A DNA stretch of 64,000 bases from Peribacillus tepidiphilus. Its GTDB lineage: Bacteria > Bacillota > Bacilli > Bacillales > DSM-1321. How positions within the stretch are numbered: the first letter of the stretch is position 1; each line of letters begins with the position of its first letter. Location: the NCBI RefSeq assembly GCF_009466385.1, contig NZ_WIAQ01000006.1, positions 7,501 to 71,500 of the forward strand, in the 5' to 3' direction. A program made the position numbers and the translations under genes. Below, one piece after another: positions 16,910-24,869 of this stretch. Under the pieces are notes generated by a model, which was given only the letters and a program-made list of their open reading frames with translations, was not told the origin of the DNA and ran no database searches.

Positions 16910-17125
16910 ATGGAACATCCAGTAATCACTCAAATCAATCGGACAGGCTACCCAAATAATATGGTTGCCCAGCCGGAACACAATGGCTTCGATTTTTTCG
17001 GAACAGAGATTCTGGACGGCGATGAGATCGTCATCGACGAGAACAACGGGGAAGTTGTTTTGAAGGAAAATCTTGAAGATTACTTGACAGAGGTTTATGG
17101 ATTTCGGTTTACAACAGCTGAATGA
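16910..17125 (+). CDS. YqaI-family phage protein
   Basis: 71 aa: MEHPVITQINRTGYP at the start, then FDFFGTEILDGDEIVID and EVVLKENLEDYLTEVYGF. This resembles YqaI of the B. subtilis skin element, a small acidic protein encoded upstream of the YqaJ-RecT pair. The same order holds here. GGAGAGGAGG lies upstream. Function unknown. Confidence 0.65.
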   Translation: MEHPVITQINRTGYPNNMVAQPEHNGFDFFGTEILDGDEIVIDENNGEVVLKENLEDYLTEVYGFRFTTAE

Positions 17126-17140
17126 AGGGAGGAAGTATCA

Positions 17141-17350
17141 GTGAGAATACTAGTTTTAAGTGAAGCTGTAAACGCGATTAACGAGGCGGTTAGTGAAGCA
17201 GAAAGCTATGTATCAGACATCGTTTCGGATTTAGAAAATCTAGCTGATGATATGAGGCTCTACAATGACGGCGACAGTGTGGATACTTTGCTTGATGGAA
17301 TTAGCAGTTTCATATCTCAAGTAGATGACATTCTTAACAAAATAAGATGA
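17141..17350 (+). CDS. Small acidic helical phage protein
   Basis: 69 aa, acidic, with heptad-like hydrophobic spacing (VNAINEAVSEAESYVSDIVSDLENLADDM). GTG start at 17141 after GGGAGG. It lies between the YqaI-like and YqaJ genes. No family recognised. Confidence 0.55.
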   Translation: MRILVLSEAVNAINEAVSEAESYVSDIVSDLENLADDMRLYNDGDSVDTLLDGISSFISQVDDILNKIR

Positions 17351-17394
17351 CCCGTGTTTACGGCACGAGTCAGTAGTTTACTAAATATTCGATT

Positions 17395-17426
17395 ACCGTC
17401 ATTGTATCACGTAATGCAGTGACGGT
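17395..17426 (+). ncRNA. Hairpin before the YqaJ gene
   Basis: ACCGTCATTG pairs with CAGTGACGGT (10 pairs, one G-U) around a 12-base loop. It sits 18 bases before the TTG start of the nuclease gene. There is no T-run, so a control of translation or of RNA stability is more likely than termination. Confidence 0.4.
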
Positions 17427-17444
17427 TCAAGGGAGGTTACCGGA

Positions 17445-18377
17445 TTGGCTAAAATACTAGCTTTAACAAATGATATGAGTCGCGAGGAATGGCTAAAGGC
17501 TAGAAAGGCTGGAATCGGAGGAAGTGACGCTGCTGCTATTGCAGGATTGAACAAATGGAAGTCTCCTGTAGCAGTTTATTTAGACAAAATCGGACAAGCT
17601 CCAGATGAAGATACAGTAGGAGAGTCAGCATACTGGGGTACCGTCATGGAGGACATCGTAGCACAAGAATTTAGTAAACGAACAGGCTTAAAGGTTCGTC
17701 GTCGCAATGCTATTTTAACGCATCCCGAACATCCCTTTATGTTATCAAACGTTGACCGATTGATTGTCGGTAAACAAGAAGGCCTTGAGTGCAAAACAGC
17801 ATCTGAATATCTCAAAGACGAATGGAAAGACGATGAAATTCCAGCTCAATACCTTATCCAATGTCAGCATTACATGGCCGTAACTGGTTACGAAGCATGG
17901 TGGATCGCGGTTCTTATCGGGGGAAATAAATTTGTTTACAAGCGCATTGAACGTGATGAAGAGCTTATCCAATATCTCATTGATATCGAGAAAAACTTTT
18001 GGGAAAACCACGTTCTCAAAGAAATTCCTCCAATGTTTGATGGTTCAGATGCTTCAAGTGAGCTGCTGAAAGTTATGTATCCAGAGGCGGTTCCAGAAAC
18101 GGAGATTGAGCTTTCTCCAGAGGCAAATAAACTGATTGAAGCATTAGACCAAGTGAATGAGGAACTTAAACAGCTAGAAACGCAAAAGAAAGAGTACGAA
18201 AACCAAATCAAAGCAATGATGGGTGAAAATGAAAAAGCTTTTGCTGGAGAAAGAATTATCACTTGGAAAACCATCCATTCAAACAAATTTGATAGCAAGC
18301 GTTTTGCTAAAGATCATCCAGAGCTTTATAACCAATACACCAAAACATCATCATATCGTCGTTTTATGGTGAAGTGA
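17445..18377 (+). CDS. YqaJ-type viral recombinase (lambda-exonuclease fold)
   Basis: 310 aa. The N-terminal two-thirds have the YqaJ nuclease fold: WLKARKAGIGGSDAAAIAGLNKW at about 11-33, an acidic NVDR site, GLECKTASEY with the catalytic Glu-x-Lys, and a DEIPAQYLIQCQHYMAVTG helix. The C-terminus is a coiled coil (about 225-275). The TTG start follows GGGAGGTTACC. Paired with RecT downstream, it should resect DNA ends for single-strand annealing recombination. Confidence 0.92.
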   Translation: MAKILALTNDMSREEWLKARKAGIGGSDAAAIAGLNKWKSPVAVYLDKIGQAPDEDTVGESAYWGTVMEDIVAQEFSKRTGLKVRRRNAILTHPEHPFMLSNVDRLIVGKQEGLECKTASEYLKDEWKDDEIPAQYLIQCQHYMAVTGYEAWWIAVLIGGNKFVYKRIERDEELIQYLIDIEKNFWENHVLKEIPPMFDGSDASSELLKVMYPEAVPETEIELSPEANKLIEALDQVNEELKQLETQKKEYENQIKAMMGENEKAFAGERIITWKTIHSNKFDSKRFAKDHPELYNQYTKTSSYRRFMVK

Positions 18378-18390
18378 GGAGGAATAAAAA

Positions 18391-19245
18391 GTGGCTACAA
18401 ACAAAGATGTTAAAAACCAATTGGCAAGCAAAGCAAAAGCTGGGGGAAACGCTCCTGCTTCGCCAGCCAATACTATTGCAGCATATCTCAAAAAAATGGG
18501 TCCGGAAATTGAAAAAGCGTTACCTTCGCATATGAACCCTGATCGCATGGCACGAATTGCACTAACAACAATTCGCACGAATCCAAAATTATTAGAAGCT
18601 TCTGTTCCAAGCCTTTTAGGTGCGGTCATGCAAGCAGCACAATTAGGACTTGAACCTGGCTTAATTGGTCATTGCTACCTTGTACCTTTTAAAAACGGGA
18701 AAACCGGACAAATGGATGTACAGTTTATCATCGGTTACAAGGGAATGATTGATTTAGCCCGACGATCCGGTCAAATTGAAAATATTTACGCCCATGCGGT
18801 TTATTCGAATGATGATTTTGATTACGAACTTGGCCTTGAACCAAAACTCAAGCACAAACCATATATGAAAGGCGATCGCGGGGAGTTCGTCGGAGCTTAT
18901 GCAGTCGCACATTTTAAAGACGGCGGTTATCAATTCGAATTCATGCCGAAAGAGGAGATTGAGAAAAGACGAACACGGAGCAGGGCGGCTAACAACGGGC
19001 CGTGGGTCACAGATTTCGAGGAAATGGCCAAGAAAACAGTTATTCGCCACATGTGGAAGTATCTCCCGATTAGCGTAGAGATTCAGCAGCAAGCAATGCA
19101 GGATGAAGTCGTTAGAAAAGATGTTACAGCTGAACCGGAATACATCGATATGGAAGTACCGGTAATAGAGGAACACCCAGCTGAGGACGCTGTAGAACAA
19201 ACAGATGAACCGCCGGCTGATCAACAGGAGATTGAATTTGAATGA
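18391..19245 (+). CDS. recT: RecT-type single-strand annealing protein
   Basis: 284 aa. RecT family marks: NTIAAYLKKMGPEIEKALPSHMNPDRMARIALT near 28-60, GAVMQAAQLGLEPGLIGHCYLVPF near 75-95, VQFIIGYKGMIDLARRSGQ near 110-128, and EMAKKTVIRHMWKYLPIS near 210-227. The acidic C-terminal tail (about 250-284) is usual for annealing proteins. GTG start with GAGGAGG upstream. It directly follows the YqaJ-type nuclease, as in skin and related phages. Confidence 0.93.
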   Translation: MATNKDVKNQLASKAKAGGNAPASPANTIAAYLKKMGPEIEKALPSHMNPDRMARIALTTIRTNPKLLEASVPSLLGAVMQAAQLGLEPGLIGHCYLVPFKNGKTGQMDVQFIIGYKGMIDLARRSGQIENIYAHAVYSNDDFDYELGLEPKLKHKPYMKGDRGEFVGAYAVAHFKDGGYQFEFMPKEEIEKRRTRSRAANNGPWVTDFEEMAKKTVIRHMWKYLPISVEIQQQAMQDEVVRKDVTAEPEYIDMEVPVIEEHPAEDAVEQTDEPPADQQEIEFE

Positions 19246-19409
19246 TAGATAATGAAGCCTATCATAAAGTCCTCCTTCCTGAGTGGATCTGGAAGGAGGC
19301 AAAGTCAAAAGAAGAAGTGAAAAAGCTAGTACTACAGTATATGCGCCGGTATCCGCACTATGCGGTAAAGAAGGTTAAAGACGGATTTGCAGTTTGTATA
19401 AGGAAGTAG
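19242..19409 (+). CDS. Small phage protein between RecT and the replication initiator
   Basis: 55 aa, basic C-terminal half (RRYPHYAVKKVKDGFAVCIRK). Its ATG overlaps the recT stop as ATGA, indicating coupled translation. Family not recognised. Confidence 0.55.
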   Translation: MIDNEAYHKVLLPEWIWKEAKSKEEVKKLVLQYMRRYPHYAVKKVKDGFAVCIRK

Positions 19410-19417
19410 GTGATACG

Positions 19418-20281
19418 ATGCCCGAAAGTTACCCATTCCCGACATATTCGGGTTTATTGACTCCAGAACATTACAAAAAAATTGGTTCGGCAATATGGCT
19501 TTTTCTCTGGTGTATCAGCTCCACGACAAAGGAAGTCGAACGTGATGGCGTAACGTGGGGCATCGTATTAGGAAATAAGCCTTTGACAAGAAAAGAATTA
19601 GCAGAGCCTTTTGGTGTAAGCGAAAGAACGGTCCAGCGATGGTTGGACGATCTTGAAAGATATGAATATATCAAAATAACCCGTGCACCATATGGATATA
19701 TCTTAACCGTTAAAAATTCTAAAAAATACAAGGACAGAGTGGACAAAAATGTCCAGTCTGACGGAGATAAGACAAAAATGTCCAGTCTAGAGTGGACAGA
19801 AATGTCCAATCAGGTGGACAAAAATGTCCACTCTAATAAAGATATTACAAAGATAAATAATACTACTACTAATACTGATAATAAGGATCCAATCGATTTA
19901 ATCGCAGATAGATTTGCAGATTTACGAACAGCCCAAGAAGGGCGTCGGATTTACCCGAATATAAAGGATTACAAAGCAATCGCCCAGATAGTCGCCCAGG
20001 GAGTGCCGTCATCCCGAACTATCGAATTGCTTGAACAGTGTTTTAGAGATTTTGAAGAGCGTAATCCAGGTAAAAAAATTAAAGCTTTCGCCTATTGCGT
20101 TGATTACATCCTAGAACATTATCAAACTATGTTGGCCAAGGAAGAAGCTCTAAAACTGGCGAAAAGGAGGATTCCAGAAGGTGGCATCAAAAACAATCAG
20201 CCAAGTCCTAAACGAGCTGCGCCAAAGGCAGAATCAATCACCGGTGGCCGCGTCGGACGGATCAGAACAAAAAAAGCCTGA
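19418..20281 (+). CDS. Phage replication initiator (DnaD/YqaL-like), origin carrier
   Basis: 287 aa. An N-terminal winged helix (about 10-110: KKIGSAIWLFLWCISSTT, PLTRKELAEPFGVSERTVQRWLDDLERYEYIKITR) is followed by a low-complexity middle and a helical C-terminal domain (about 150-250). The layout fits phage replisome organisers. The middle is encoded by four palindromic iterons and an AT-rich stretch (19739-19884), the expected make-up of an origin embedded in its initiator gene. The start is ATG 19418. The helicase loader gene follows and overlaps the end by 101 bases. Confidence 0.78.
   Translation: MPESYPFPTYSGLLTPEHYKKIGSAIWLFLWCISSTTKEVERDGVTWGIVLGNKPLTRKELAEPFGVSERTVQRWLDDLERYEYIKITRAPYGYILTVKNSKKYKDRVDKNVQSDGDKTKMSSLEWTEMSNQVDKNVHSNKDITKINNTTTNTDNKDPIDLIADRFADLRTAQEGRRIYPNIKDYKAIAQIVAQGVPSSRTIELLEQCFRDFEERNPGKKIKAFAYCVDYILEHYQTMLAKEEALKLAKRRIPEGGIKNNQPSPKRAAPKAESITGGRVGRIRTKKA
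19739..19830. repeat. Four palindromic iterons inside the initiator gene (candidate phage origin)
   Basis: Copies of (G)TGGACAAAAATGTCCA at 19739-19755, 19769-19784 (start degraded to AAGACA), 19792-19808 (one change, GAAA) and 19814-19830. Each is an inverted repeat, TGGACA-N4-TGTCCA. They repeat every 22-30 bases. An A/T-rich tract with few G or C (19832-19884) follows, suitable for unwinding. Confidence 0.8.
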
Positions 20282-21092
20282 ATGCCCGATTTGCAACGAT
20301 AAAGGGTTTGTCGTATACCGTGTTCATTACGAGACAGAATGGGTGGAGGATCCAGCCTTCAAGACCCTTGTACCTGTAAATATGGTTAAAGAAGCAGATT
20401 ACTTTGCCGGAAAAGTTTGCTCACCAAAAGACGCCTGGCAATGGCGTGATACGTACTCTAGGCAGTGTGAGTGCGTAAAGCTTCGAAGAGTTGAAAAACT
20501 TATGAAAGCCAGTGAGATTACGGACGAATTCAAAAAAATGGGCTTCAAGAATTTTATTACGAACGGCAAGCCCCAAGTCATTATTGATGCTTATGAATGT
20601 GCACTCGAATATTTTCAAGAATTTAATGCGATCCGCCATAAAAGACAAAACAGCATTGCTTTACTAGGGCAACCGGGTGCGGGGAAAACACATTTGCTAA
20701 CAGCAGTCGCGAACAATCTTATGAAAAAACTGCATGTTCCGGTTCTTTATTTCCCTTATGTCGAAGGATTCAACGATCTGAAAGATGACTTTGGCCTACT
20801 GGAAGAAAAGCTGGAGCGTATGAAGCAAGTGGATGTTTTGTTCATCGACGACCTTTTTAAGCCGGTGAAAGGGAAACCTCGTGCGACAGAATGGCAAGTT
20901 GAACAGACTTATGCTGTCGTGAATTATCGGTATCTAAACCATAAGCCAATCCTCATTTCTTCGGAACTAACAGTGGACGAGCTCATAGAAGTTGATGAGG
21001 CACTTGGCACTCGGATTTTCCAAATGTGCCAGGACTACACGGTCGTTATCATAAGGGATATCAAACTAAATCATAGATTAGAAGGGCTATAG
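20181..21092 (+). CDS. DnaC-type helicase loader ATPase (YqaM-like)
   Basis: 303 aa. Visible are a Cys pair region CPICNDKGFVVYR (about 34-46) and a later CECVKLRR, resembling the zinc-binding N-terminus of Bacillus DnaI/DnaC-type loaders. The AAA+ domain has Walker A LLGQPGAGKTHLLT, Walker B VDVLFIDDLFK and a sensor region PILISSELTVDEL. GTG start at 20181 with AGGAGG upstream. It should load the host DnaC helicase at the phage origin together with the initiator encoded just upstream. Confidence 0.9.
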   Translation: MASKTISQVLNELRQRQNQSPVAASDGSEQKKPECPICNDKGFVVYRVHYETEWVEDPAFKTLVPVNMVKEADYFAGKVCSPKDAWQWRDTYSRQCECVKLRRVEKLMKASEITDEFKKMGFKNFITNGKPQVIIDAYECALEYFQEFNAIRHKRQNSIALLGQPGAGKTHLLTAVANNLMKKLHVPVLYFPYVEGFNDLKDDFGLLEEKLERMKQVDVLFIDDLFKPVKGKPRATEWQVEQTYAVVNYRYLNHKPILISSELTVDELIEVDEALGTRIFQMCQDYTVVIIRDIKLNHRLEGL

Positions 21093-21102
21093 GAAAGGGA
21101 GA

Positions 21103-21339
21103 ATGAGAATGGTTAACCTAATCGGCTTTAATGGTCCGATGCCATATTCAGTAATCATTTGGAATGAAGGTGGAGAAGGGAAAGCTAAAACAATTTGCTA
21201 CTCACCAGAGGATCAAATTGCAGCACTGCAAAGATTCCATACAAACGGAGATTTTTACAACACGTTCGATAGTGCGACAGTGATTGGTGAGAACGATGTC
21301 GTTGAAGAGCATTATCATACAGAGGCTGTATCAGCTTAA
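21103..21339 (+). CDS. Small phage protein, unknown
   Basis: 78 aa beginning MRMVNLIGFNGP (the ATG at 21109 is better spaced from GGGAG) and containing SVIIWNEGGEGKAKTICYSPEDQ. No family recognised. Part of the early operon. Confidence 0.55.
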   Translation: MRMVNLIGFNGPMPYSVIIWNEGGEGKAKTICYSPEDQIAALQRFHTNGDFYNTFDSATVIGENDVVEEHYHTEAVSA

Positions 21340-21366
21340 TGGAAAAATTGTAAGCGAGGTGAGGGT

Positions 21367-21540
21367 ATGGGAATCCTTTACGAAAAAGTCAAGTTGACCA
21401 AAGAAGCTAAACGTCAAATATTCATTTCTCGCCTGTTGGAAAGGGGAATCACCGAATCCAAAGATGGGACAAGCATTTTTGACCTGGATTATTATTCGTT
21501 ACGGCACGAGCTAGTAATGGCGGATTTGAAAGGAGAATAG
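21367..21540 (+). CDS. 57-residue phage protein, FbpA-like pattern
   Basis: ATG 21367 to TAG 21540, preceded by GCGAGGTGAGGG. The pattern KEAKRQIFISRLLERGITESKDGTSIFDLDYYSLRHEL recalls the small Fur-regulated basic protein A fold found in Bacillus chromosomes and phages. The match is from memory of the pattern only. It directly precedes the dUTPase gene. Confidence 0.5.
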   Translation: MGILYEKVKLTKEAKRQIFISRLLERGITESKDGTSIFDLDYYSLRHELVMADLKGE

Positions 21541-21542
21541 GC

Positions 21543-22121
21543 ATGAATCTAACAAAACTTTTCGAGATGCAACGCAAATTAGATGAACATATCGAACAAG
21601 AACATCCAAGACAAGAGGGAGAGGATAGATTAGCGAAGAAAATCCTTGCTTTGCAAGTGGAGTTAGGGGAGTTAGCGAATGAGTGGCGTGGATTTAAGTT
21701 TTGGAGTAATGACCAAAAGCCGAGAACAAAAGCATATTCCCATCACGAAGAAGGTCATATACACGGAGGATTTTATAGTGTTTCCAGATACGATAGAAAC
21801 CCACTCCTTGAAGAATACGTGGACTGCTTGCATTTCATCCTGTCGATTGGGTTGGAGTTAGGTATTACCGAGATTTATAATTTGTCGACTAAAAAAGATT
21901 CAGATTTGATCTTTATGTTCATGGACGTAAACGAATTATCTATAATCCTTATGCAATACGACATTGCGGGCAACGAAACATATAAATCAATTGCATATAT
22001 AGACATGTTTGAAAAGTTTTTAGTATTAGGCGAAATGCTCGGCTTCACATGGGAACAAATCGAACAAGCCTACTTTGAGAAAAACAAAGTGAACCACCAA
22101 CGTCAACAGGAGGGCTACTGA
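21543..22121 (+). CDS. Dimeric dUTPase (dUTP diphosphatase, all-alpha NTP family)
   Basis: 192 aa. Motifs of the dUTPase_2 family: an N-terminal helix LFEMQRKLDEHIEQEHP, the metal site KKILALQVELGELANEWRGFKFWS (ExxE), and LLEEYVDCLHFILSIGLELG (ExxxD). It hydrolyses dUTP to dUMP and keeps uracil out of phage DNA. GGAG precedes the ATG at 21543. The stop overlaps the next start (TGATG). Confidence 0.9.
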   Translation: MNLTKLFEMQRKLDEHIEQEHPRQEGEDRLAKKILALQVELGELANEWRGFKFWSNDQKPRTKAYSHHEEGHIHGGFYSVSRYDRNPLLEEYVDCLHFILSIGLELGITEIYNLSTKKDSDLIFMFMDVNELSIILMQYDIAGNETYKSIAYIDMFEKFLVLGEMLGFTWEQIEQAYFEKNKVNHQRQQEGY

Positions 22122-22309
22122 TGGGATCATGGCGCAAACCATTTCCTAAACAGCTTAAAAAGATCGTATATGGAATGAACTTAGAAACGATTGAAAAAGT
22201 TATTCAGGCCCACGAAAGTCGCGGTTGGGTAAAGGCTAGCGAAATAAAAGAGCATGGATATGGGCTAGGTTGCTTGATGACATTCGAAGTGAAAGGGAAA
22301 GCATCATGA
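22121..22309 (+). CDS. Small basic phage protein, unknown
   Basis: 62 aa: WRKPFPKQLKKIVYG, then ESRGWVKASEIKEHGYGLGCLMTFEVKG, a compact basic protein likely to be all one domain. Its start is coupled to the dUTPase stop. No family recognised; similar small proteins precede DUF1064 nucleases in Bacillus phages. Confidence 0.55.
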   Translation: MGSWRKPFPKQLKKIVYGMNLETIEKVIQAHESRGWVKASEIKEHGYGLGCLMTFEVKGKAS

Positions 22310-22737
22310 TATCAAAATATGGGTCAAAAAAAGTCGAAGTGGATGGTATCGTCTTCGACAGTAAAGCAGAAGCGAATTATTACAAACAACTAAAGTGGTT
22401 GCAGGAACACAAACAAATCCTCTTCTTCCGGATGCAGCCGAGATATCTGCTTCAAGAAGCATTCAAGAAGAACGGTAAAAACTTTCGGAAGATTGAGTAT
22501 GTTGCGGATTTTGAAATTCACCATAATGATGGATCGATTGAAGTAATAGACGTAAAGGGCATTGAAACAGAAGCTTTCAAGATTAAGAGAAAGCTATTTG
22601 AAAAGAAATTCCCCCATAAACTTTCCTTGGTTACATACAGCAAGAAATGGGGCGGATGGATAGAATTGGACAAGCTTAAGAAATTACGAAAGGAAACCAA
22701 GAAAAAGAGGGAGAGAGATAAATGCAAAACGTCTTGA
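22306..22737 (+). CDS. DUF1064 family phage nuclease-like protein
   Basis: 143 aa: ISKYGSKKVEVDGIVFDSKAEANYY, then FRMQPRYLLQEAF, IEYVADFEIHHNDGSIEVIDVKGIETEAFKIKRKLFE. The E/D-x-K-like core (YVADFE...EVIDVKG) matches the DUF1064 pattern, a PD-(D/E)XK-type fold thought to act on DNA junctions or ends. ATG 22306 (overlapping the previous stop) is preferred over 22270. The C-terminus is very basic. Confidence 0.78.
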   Translation: MISKYGSKKVEVDGIVFDSKAEANYYKQLKWLQEHKQILFFRMQPRYLLQEAFKKNGKNFRKIEYVADFEIHHNDGSIEVIDVKGIETEAFKIKRKLFEKKFPHKLSLVTYSKKWGGWIELDKLKKLRKETKKKRERDKCKTS

Positions 22738-22886
22738 TCGCAGACGATCGTCCCAAATGGATGCGTGATGAGGATAGGAGAATGGCGTGCATGACACGCT
22801 GTTCTCTATACAAAAGGTGTTCCAGCCGGTTCGGGATGGATTGCAAAAAGTTGGGCGGAACTGAGGTTCCGAAAATACGAGGTTGA
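22722..22886 (+). CDS. Cys-rich small protein
   Basis: 54 aa with four Cys in the pattern C-x3-C-x6-C-x7-C (residues about 23-42), which could bind zinc. It overlaps the DUF1064 gene end and follows GGGAGAGAG. Family not recognised. Confidence 0.5.
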   Translation: MQNVLIADDRPKWMRDEDRRMACMTRCSLYKRCSSRFGMDCKKLGGTEVPKIRG

Positions 22887-22905
22887 TGAATAAGGTGGTG
22901 AGGAT

Positions 22906-23277
22906 ATGGACCAACTTTCAATCTTTGAATCTCTTGACTACGAGAGGACTTTTTACCATGCAGGAGCTATGTATGCAGAAGTGCCAAAGGATGAAATTAT
23001 TGTTTCTCCAATAAAGATAGGCAACGGAATCATACGACCAGGGGAATTTGTTCAAAAGTTTGGTGAAAAAGAACGTACCATGTTTGAAATGCAGGAAGGG
23101 CATTATTTACGGTATGTAGGAAAAACAGATAAACTGCTGCTTTTTAGTCCAGATGACTATGAAGGAAATATATATTATGCATTCTTCTATGTTGACCAAA
23201 ATACGCTGCTAATTGGCTCGCAAGGAAGAATGAGAGATATACGGATCCAGAAGCTCCGAAAGAAAACAGTTTTATAG
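22906..23277 (+). CDS. Phage protein of unknown function
   Basis: 123 aa, beta-rich by composition: EIIVSPIKIGNGIIRPGEFVQKFG, then YLRYVGKTDKLLLFSPDDYEGNIYYAFFYVDQNTLLIG. GGTGGTGAGG precedes the ATG. No family recognised. Confidence 0.6.
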   Translation: MDQLSIFESLDYERTFYHAGAMYAEVPKDEIIVSPIKIGNGIIRPGEFVQKFGEKERTMFEMQEGHYLRYVGKTDKLLLFSPDDYEGNIYYAFFYVDQNTLLIGSQGRMRDIRIQKLRKKTVL

Positions 23278-23310
23278 TCGACCCATATTGCGACGTAAGG
23301 AAGTGAAAAA

Positions 23311-23589
23311 GTGAGACAGGAAAAAGAGTATGTAAAACATTGGACACATACCTTGAATGAAAAAGGAAATGTAGAAATACGCTGTATCCTTGAAGACAGA
23401 GAAGTGTTTATTGAATTATACCCAAGGGATATAAGAGGTTTCAATCAGTGGTTAGAAGTTGCGCCATATTTGGTGGAAAAATTAAAGAATAGTACGAATG
23501 AATGTAAACATGAAAATATCACAGTTGATGAAGTTTACGGTGAGCAATTTTGCGAAGATTGTGGTTGGTTTGTAGATAAAGAGTTATGA
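23311..23589 (+). CDS. Phage protein with C-terminal zinc knuckle
   Basis: 92 aa from a GTG start with AAGGAAGTG upstream. An N-terminal beta-like half (WTHTLNEKGNVEIRCILEDREVFIELYP) is followed by a C-terminal Cys/His set: CKHENITVDEVYGEQFCEDCGWF. No family recognised. Confidence 0.55.
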   Translation: MRQEKEYVKHWTHTLNEKGNVEIRCILEDREVFIELYPRDIRGFNQWLEVAPYLVEKLKNSTNECKHENITVDEVYGEQFCEDCGWFVDKEL

Positions 23590-23637
23590 CACATTCCGTT
23601 TCAGCTGTGACACAAAATGCAAGGAGTGAAATTGAGT

Positions 23638-23727
23638 ATGGATAATAGATGCGATTTTTGTCTGTATAAATTTAACAAGGATTATGAATATAAATGCCCT
23701 TTATGTGGCGAAGAAGTTAAAAAATGA
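23638..23727 (+). CDS. 29-residue zinc-ribbon peptide
   Basis: M-DNRCDFCLYKF then YKCPLCGEEVKK: two CxxC pairs 13 residues apart, a minimal zinc ribbon. AAGGAGTG lies upstream. Too short for most gene callers, but the two CxxC motifs and the ribosome-binding site support it. Confidence 0.55.
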   Translation: MDNRCDFCLYKFNKDYEYKCPLCGEEVKK

Positions 23728-23769
23728 TTAGTGCATGGTACGAAAAAAATCAGTAACAAGGAGCAAAAA

Positions 23770-23919
23770 ATGAGCGAAGTGAAAGTCTGGTACATGACGG
23801 AAGAAGAACGTCTCGCTTATATCAAAAAGCATCCTATTAAACCTACAAAGAAGTTAAATGGTTCATCATATGTAAATGTTGAATGGGAATTAACTAGAAA
23901 AAAGAAAAAACGAAAATAA
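23770..23919 (+). CDS. Small basic phage protein
   Basis: 49 aa from ATG 23770, which follows AAGGAG; a longer frame from 23731 has no ribosome-binding site. Contains VWYMTEEERLAYIKKHPI and a Lys/Arg-rich tail (TRKKKKRK) suited to binding nucleic acid. Resembles unnamed small proteins of Bacillus phages. Confidence 0.5.
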   Translation: MSEVKVWYMTEEERLAYIKKHPIKPTKKLNGSSYVNVEWELTRKKKKRK

Positions 23920-23978
23920 AAAAACCAGGATCTCTCCCGGCTTACCAACTAAATTATACCATATGGGGGGCGATCCTG

Positions 23979-24179
23979 TTGAGATTACAAGAGATAAAAA
24001 TTGATCCTAGTACAATGAGACTAGAACTTGATATAATGGAACAAAAGGGAAGTTTTGCCATTGTGGTATGTGATGGAAAGGCACGTCTTACCCAGCTGCC
24101 GGAACATGGGGAAACGAAGATTATTACACACCAGGGCAAGGTTAAACGGGTTAAGTTTGATGAGGGGGAAGATTTTTGA
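23979..24179 (+). CDS. YqaO/XtrA-like small phage protein
   Basis: 66 aa with FAIVVCDGKARLTQLPEHGETKIITHQGKVKRVKF, a pattern shared by the XtrA/YqaO type (DUF3954-like) small proteins of PBSX and skin. The TTG start follows GGGGGG. Its stop overlaps the next start. Function unknown. Confidence 0.6.
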   Translation: MRLQEIKIDPSTMRLELDIMEQKGSFAIVVCDGKARLTQLPEHGETKIITHQGKVKRVKFDEGEDF

Positions 24180-24739
24180 GTGAATTTTTTCAAGAGGTTA
24201 CACCAGACGCTTGGATACAAACTTTTGGGACTATAATAGGTTCTTTCTTTGGTGCATGGCTTGCTGGGATAATCGCAATAAAAGTTATGAAAAATCAAAT
24301 TAACCATGAGAAAACTACAAAAGAACTAGAGTCCCTTGAAGAATTTTTAAAATTTTGGAATATTTTTAAAGGATATCTAAATGTTATAATGTTTAGTCTT
24401 GAGAGAATCAGATCATTGATAAACCAGGACGTATTACCATATGATTCTATTCAAACTATACAATATCATTGTAGTACTAATAAGGAAACACTAGTGCAAA
24501 TGAGAACTTTTGCACATGAGAAAATACCGATTGAAATACATCAACTGTATATGGAAATTATTGCAGGAGCAGAAAATATTAATTCAGGATATAACTATGC
24601 TTTGGTAGCTGATGCCAAAGAAAAAGAAAAATTGATAAAAGAGAATGAAAATTATTTAAATCAATTATTCAATAATATTTCTTTATTTAAAGAGTTTATT
24701 CTTGAGCAAGAAGCGAAACTAATAAAATTAAAAAAATAG
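24176..24739 (+). CDS. Membrane-anchored helical protein, unknown
   Basis: 187 aa from TTG 24176. One transmembrane segment near the N-terminus (TFGTIIGSFFGAWLAGIIAIKVM, about 16-38) is followed by about 150 cytoplasmic helical residues. Base composition is more AT-rich than its neighbours and its codon use is A-ending, so it may be a late insertion (moron). A terminator follows at once. Resembles unnamed N-anchored phage proteins. Confidence 0.55.
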   Translation: MSEFFQEVTPDAWIQTFGTIIGSFFGAWLAGIIAIKVMKNQINHEKTTKELESLEEFLKFWNIFKGYLNVIMFSLERIRSLINQDVLPYDSIQTIQYHCSTNKETLVQMRTFAHEKIPIEIHQLYMEIIAGAENINSGYNYALVADAKEKEKLIKENENYLNQLFNNISLFKEFILEQEAKLIKLKK

Positions 24740-24756
24740 TTCTACCAGCCCTCTGG

Positions 24757-24810
24757 AGGACACTGAATGAACGCATTACGCGTTTGTTTGGTGTCCTTTT
24801 CTATTTTTCT
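24757..24810 (+). terminator. Terminator after the membrane-anchored protein gene
   Basis: AGGACAC pairs with GTGTCCT, with an inner stem ACGC/GCGT, followed by TTTTCTATTTTT. Confidence 0.8.
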
Positions 24811-24869
24811 ACTCTTTGCAACTGAATTACCTAAAAAACGAAATTTTGGCAACTAAGGGAGTTGAGGAT

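Noticed and set aside
19739-19830. CRISPR-like array
   Set aside because: The repeats are short palindromic iterons with 5-14-base gaps inside a coding gene; far too short for repeat-spacer units, and no cas genes are present.
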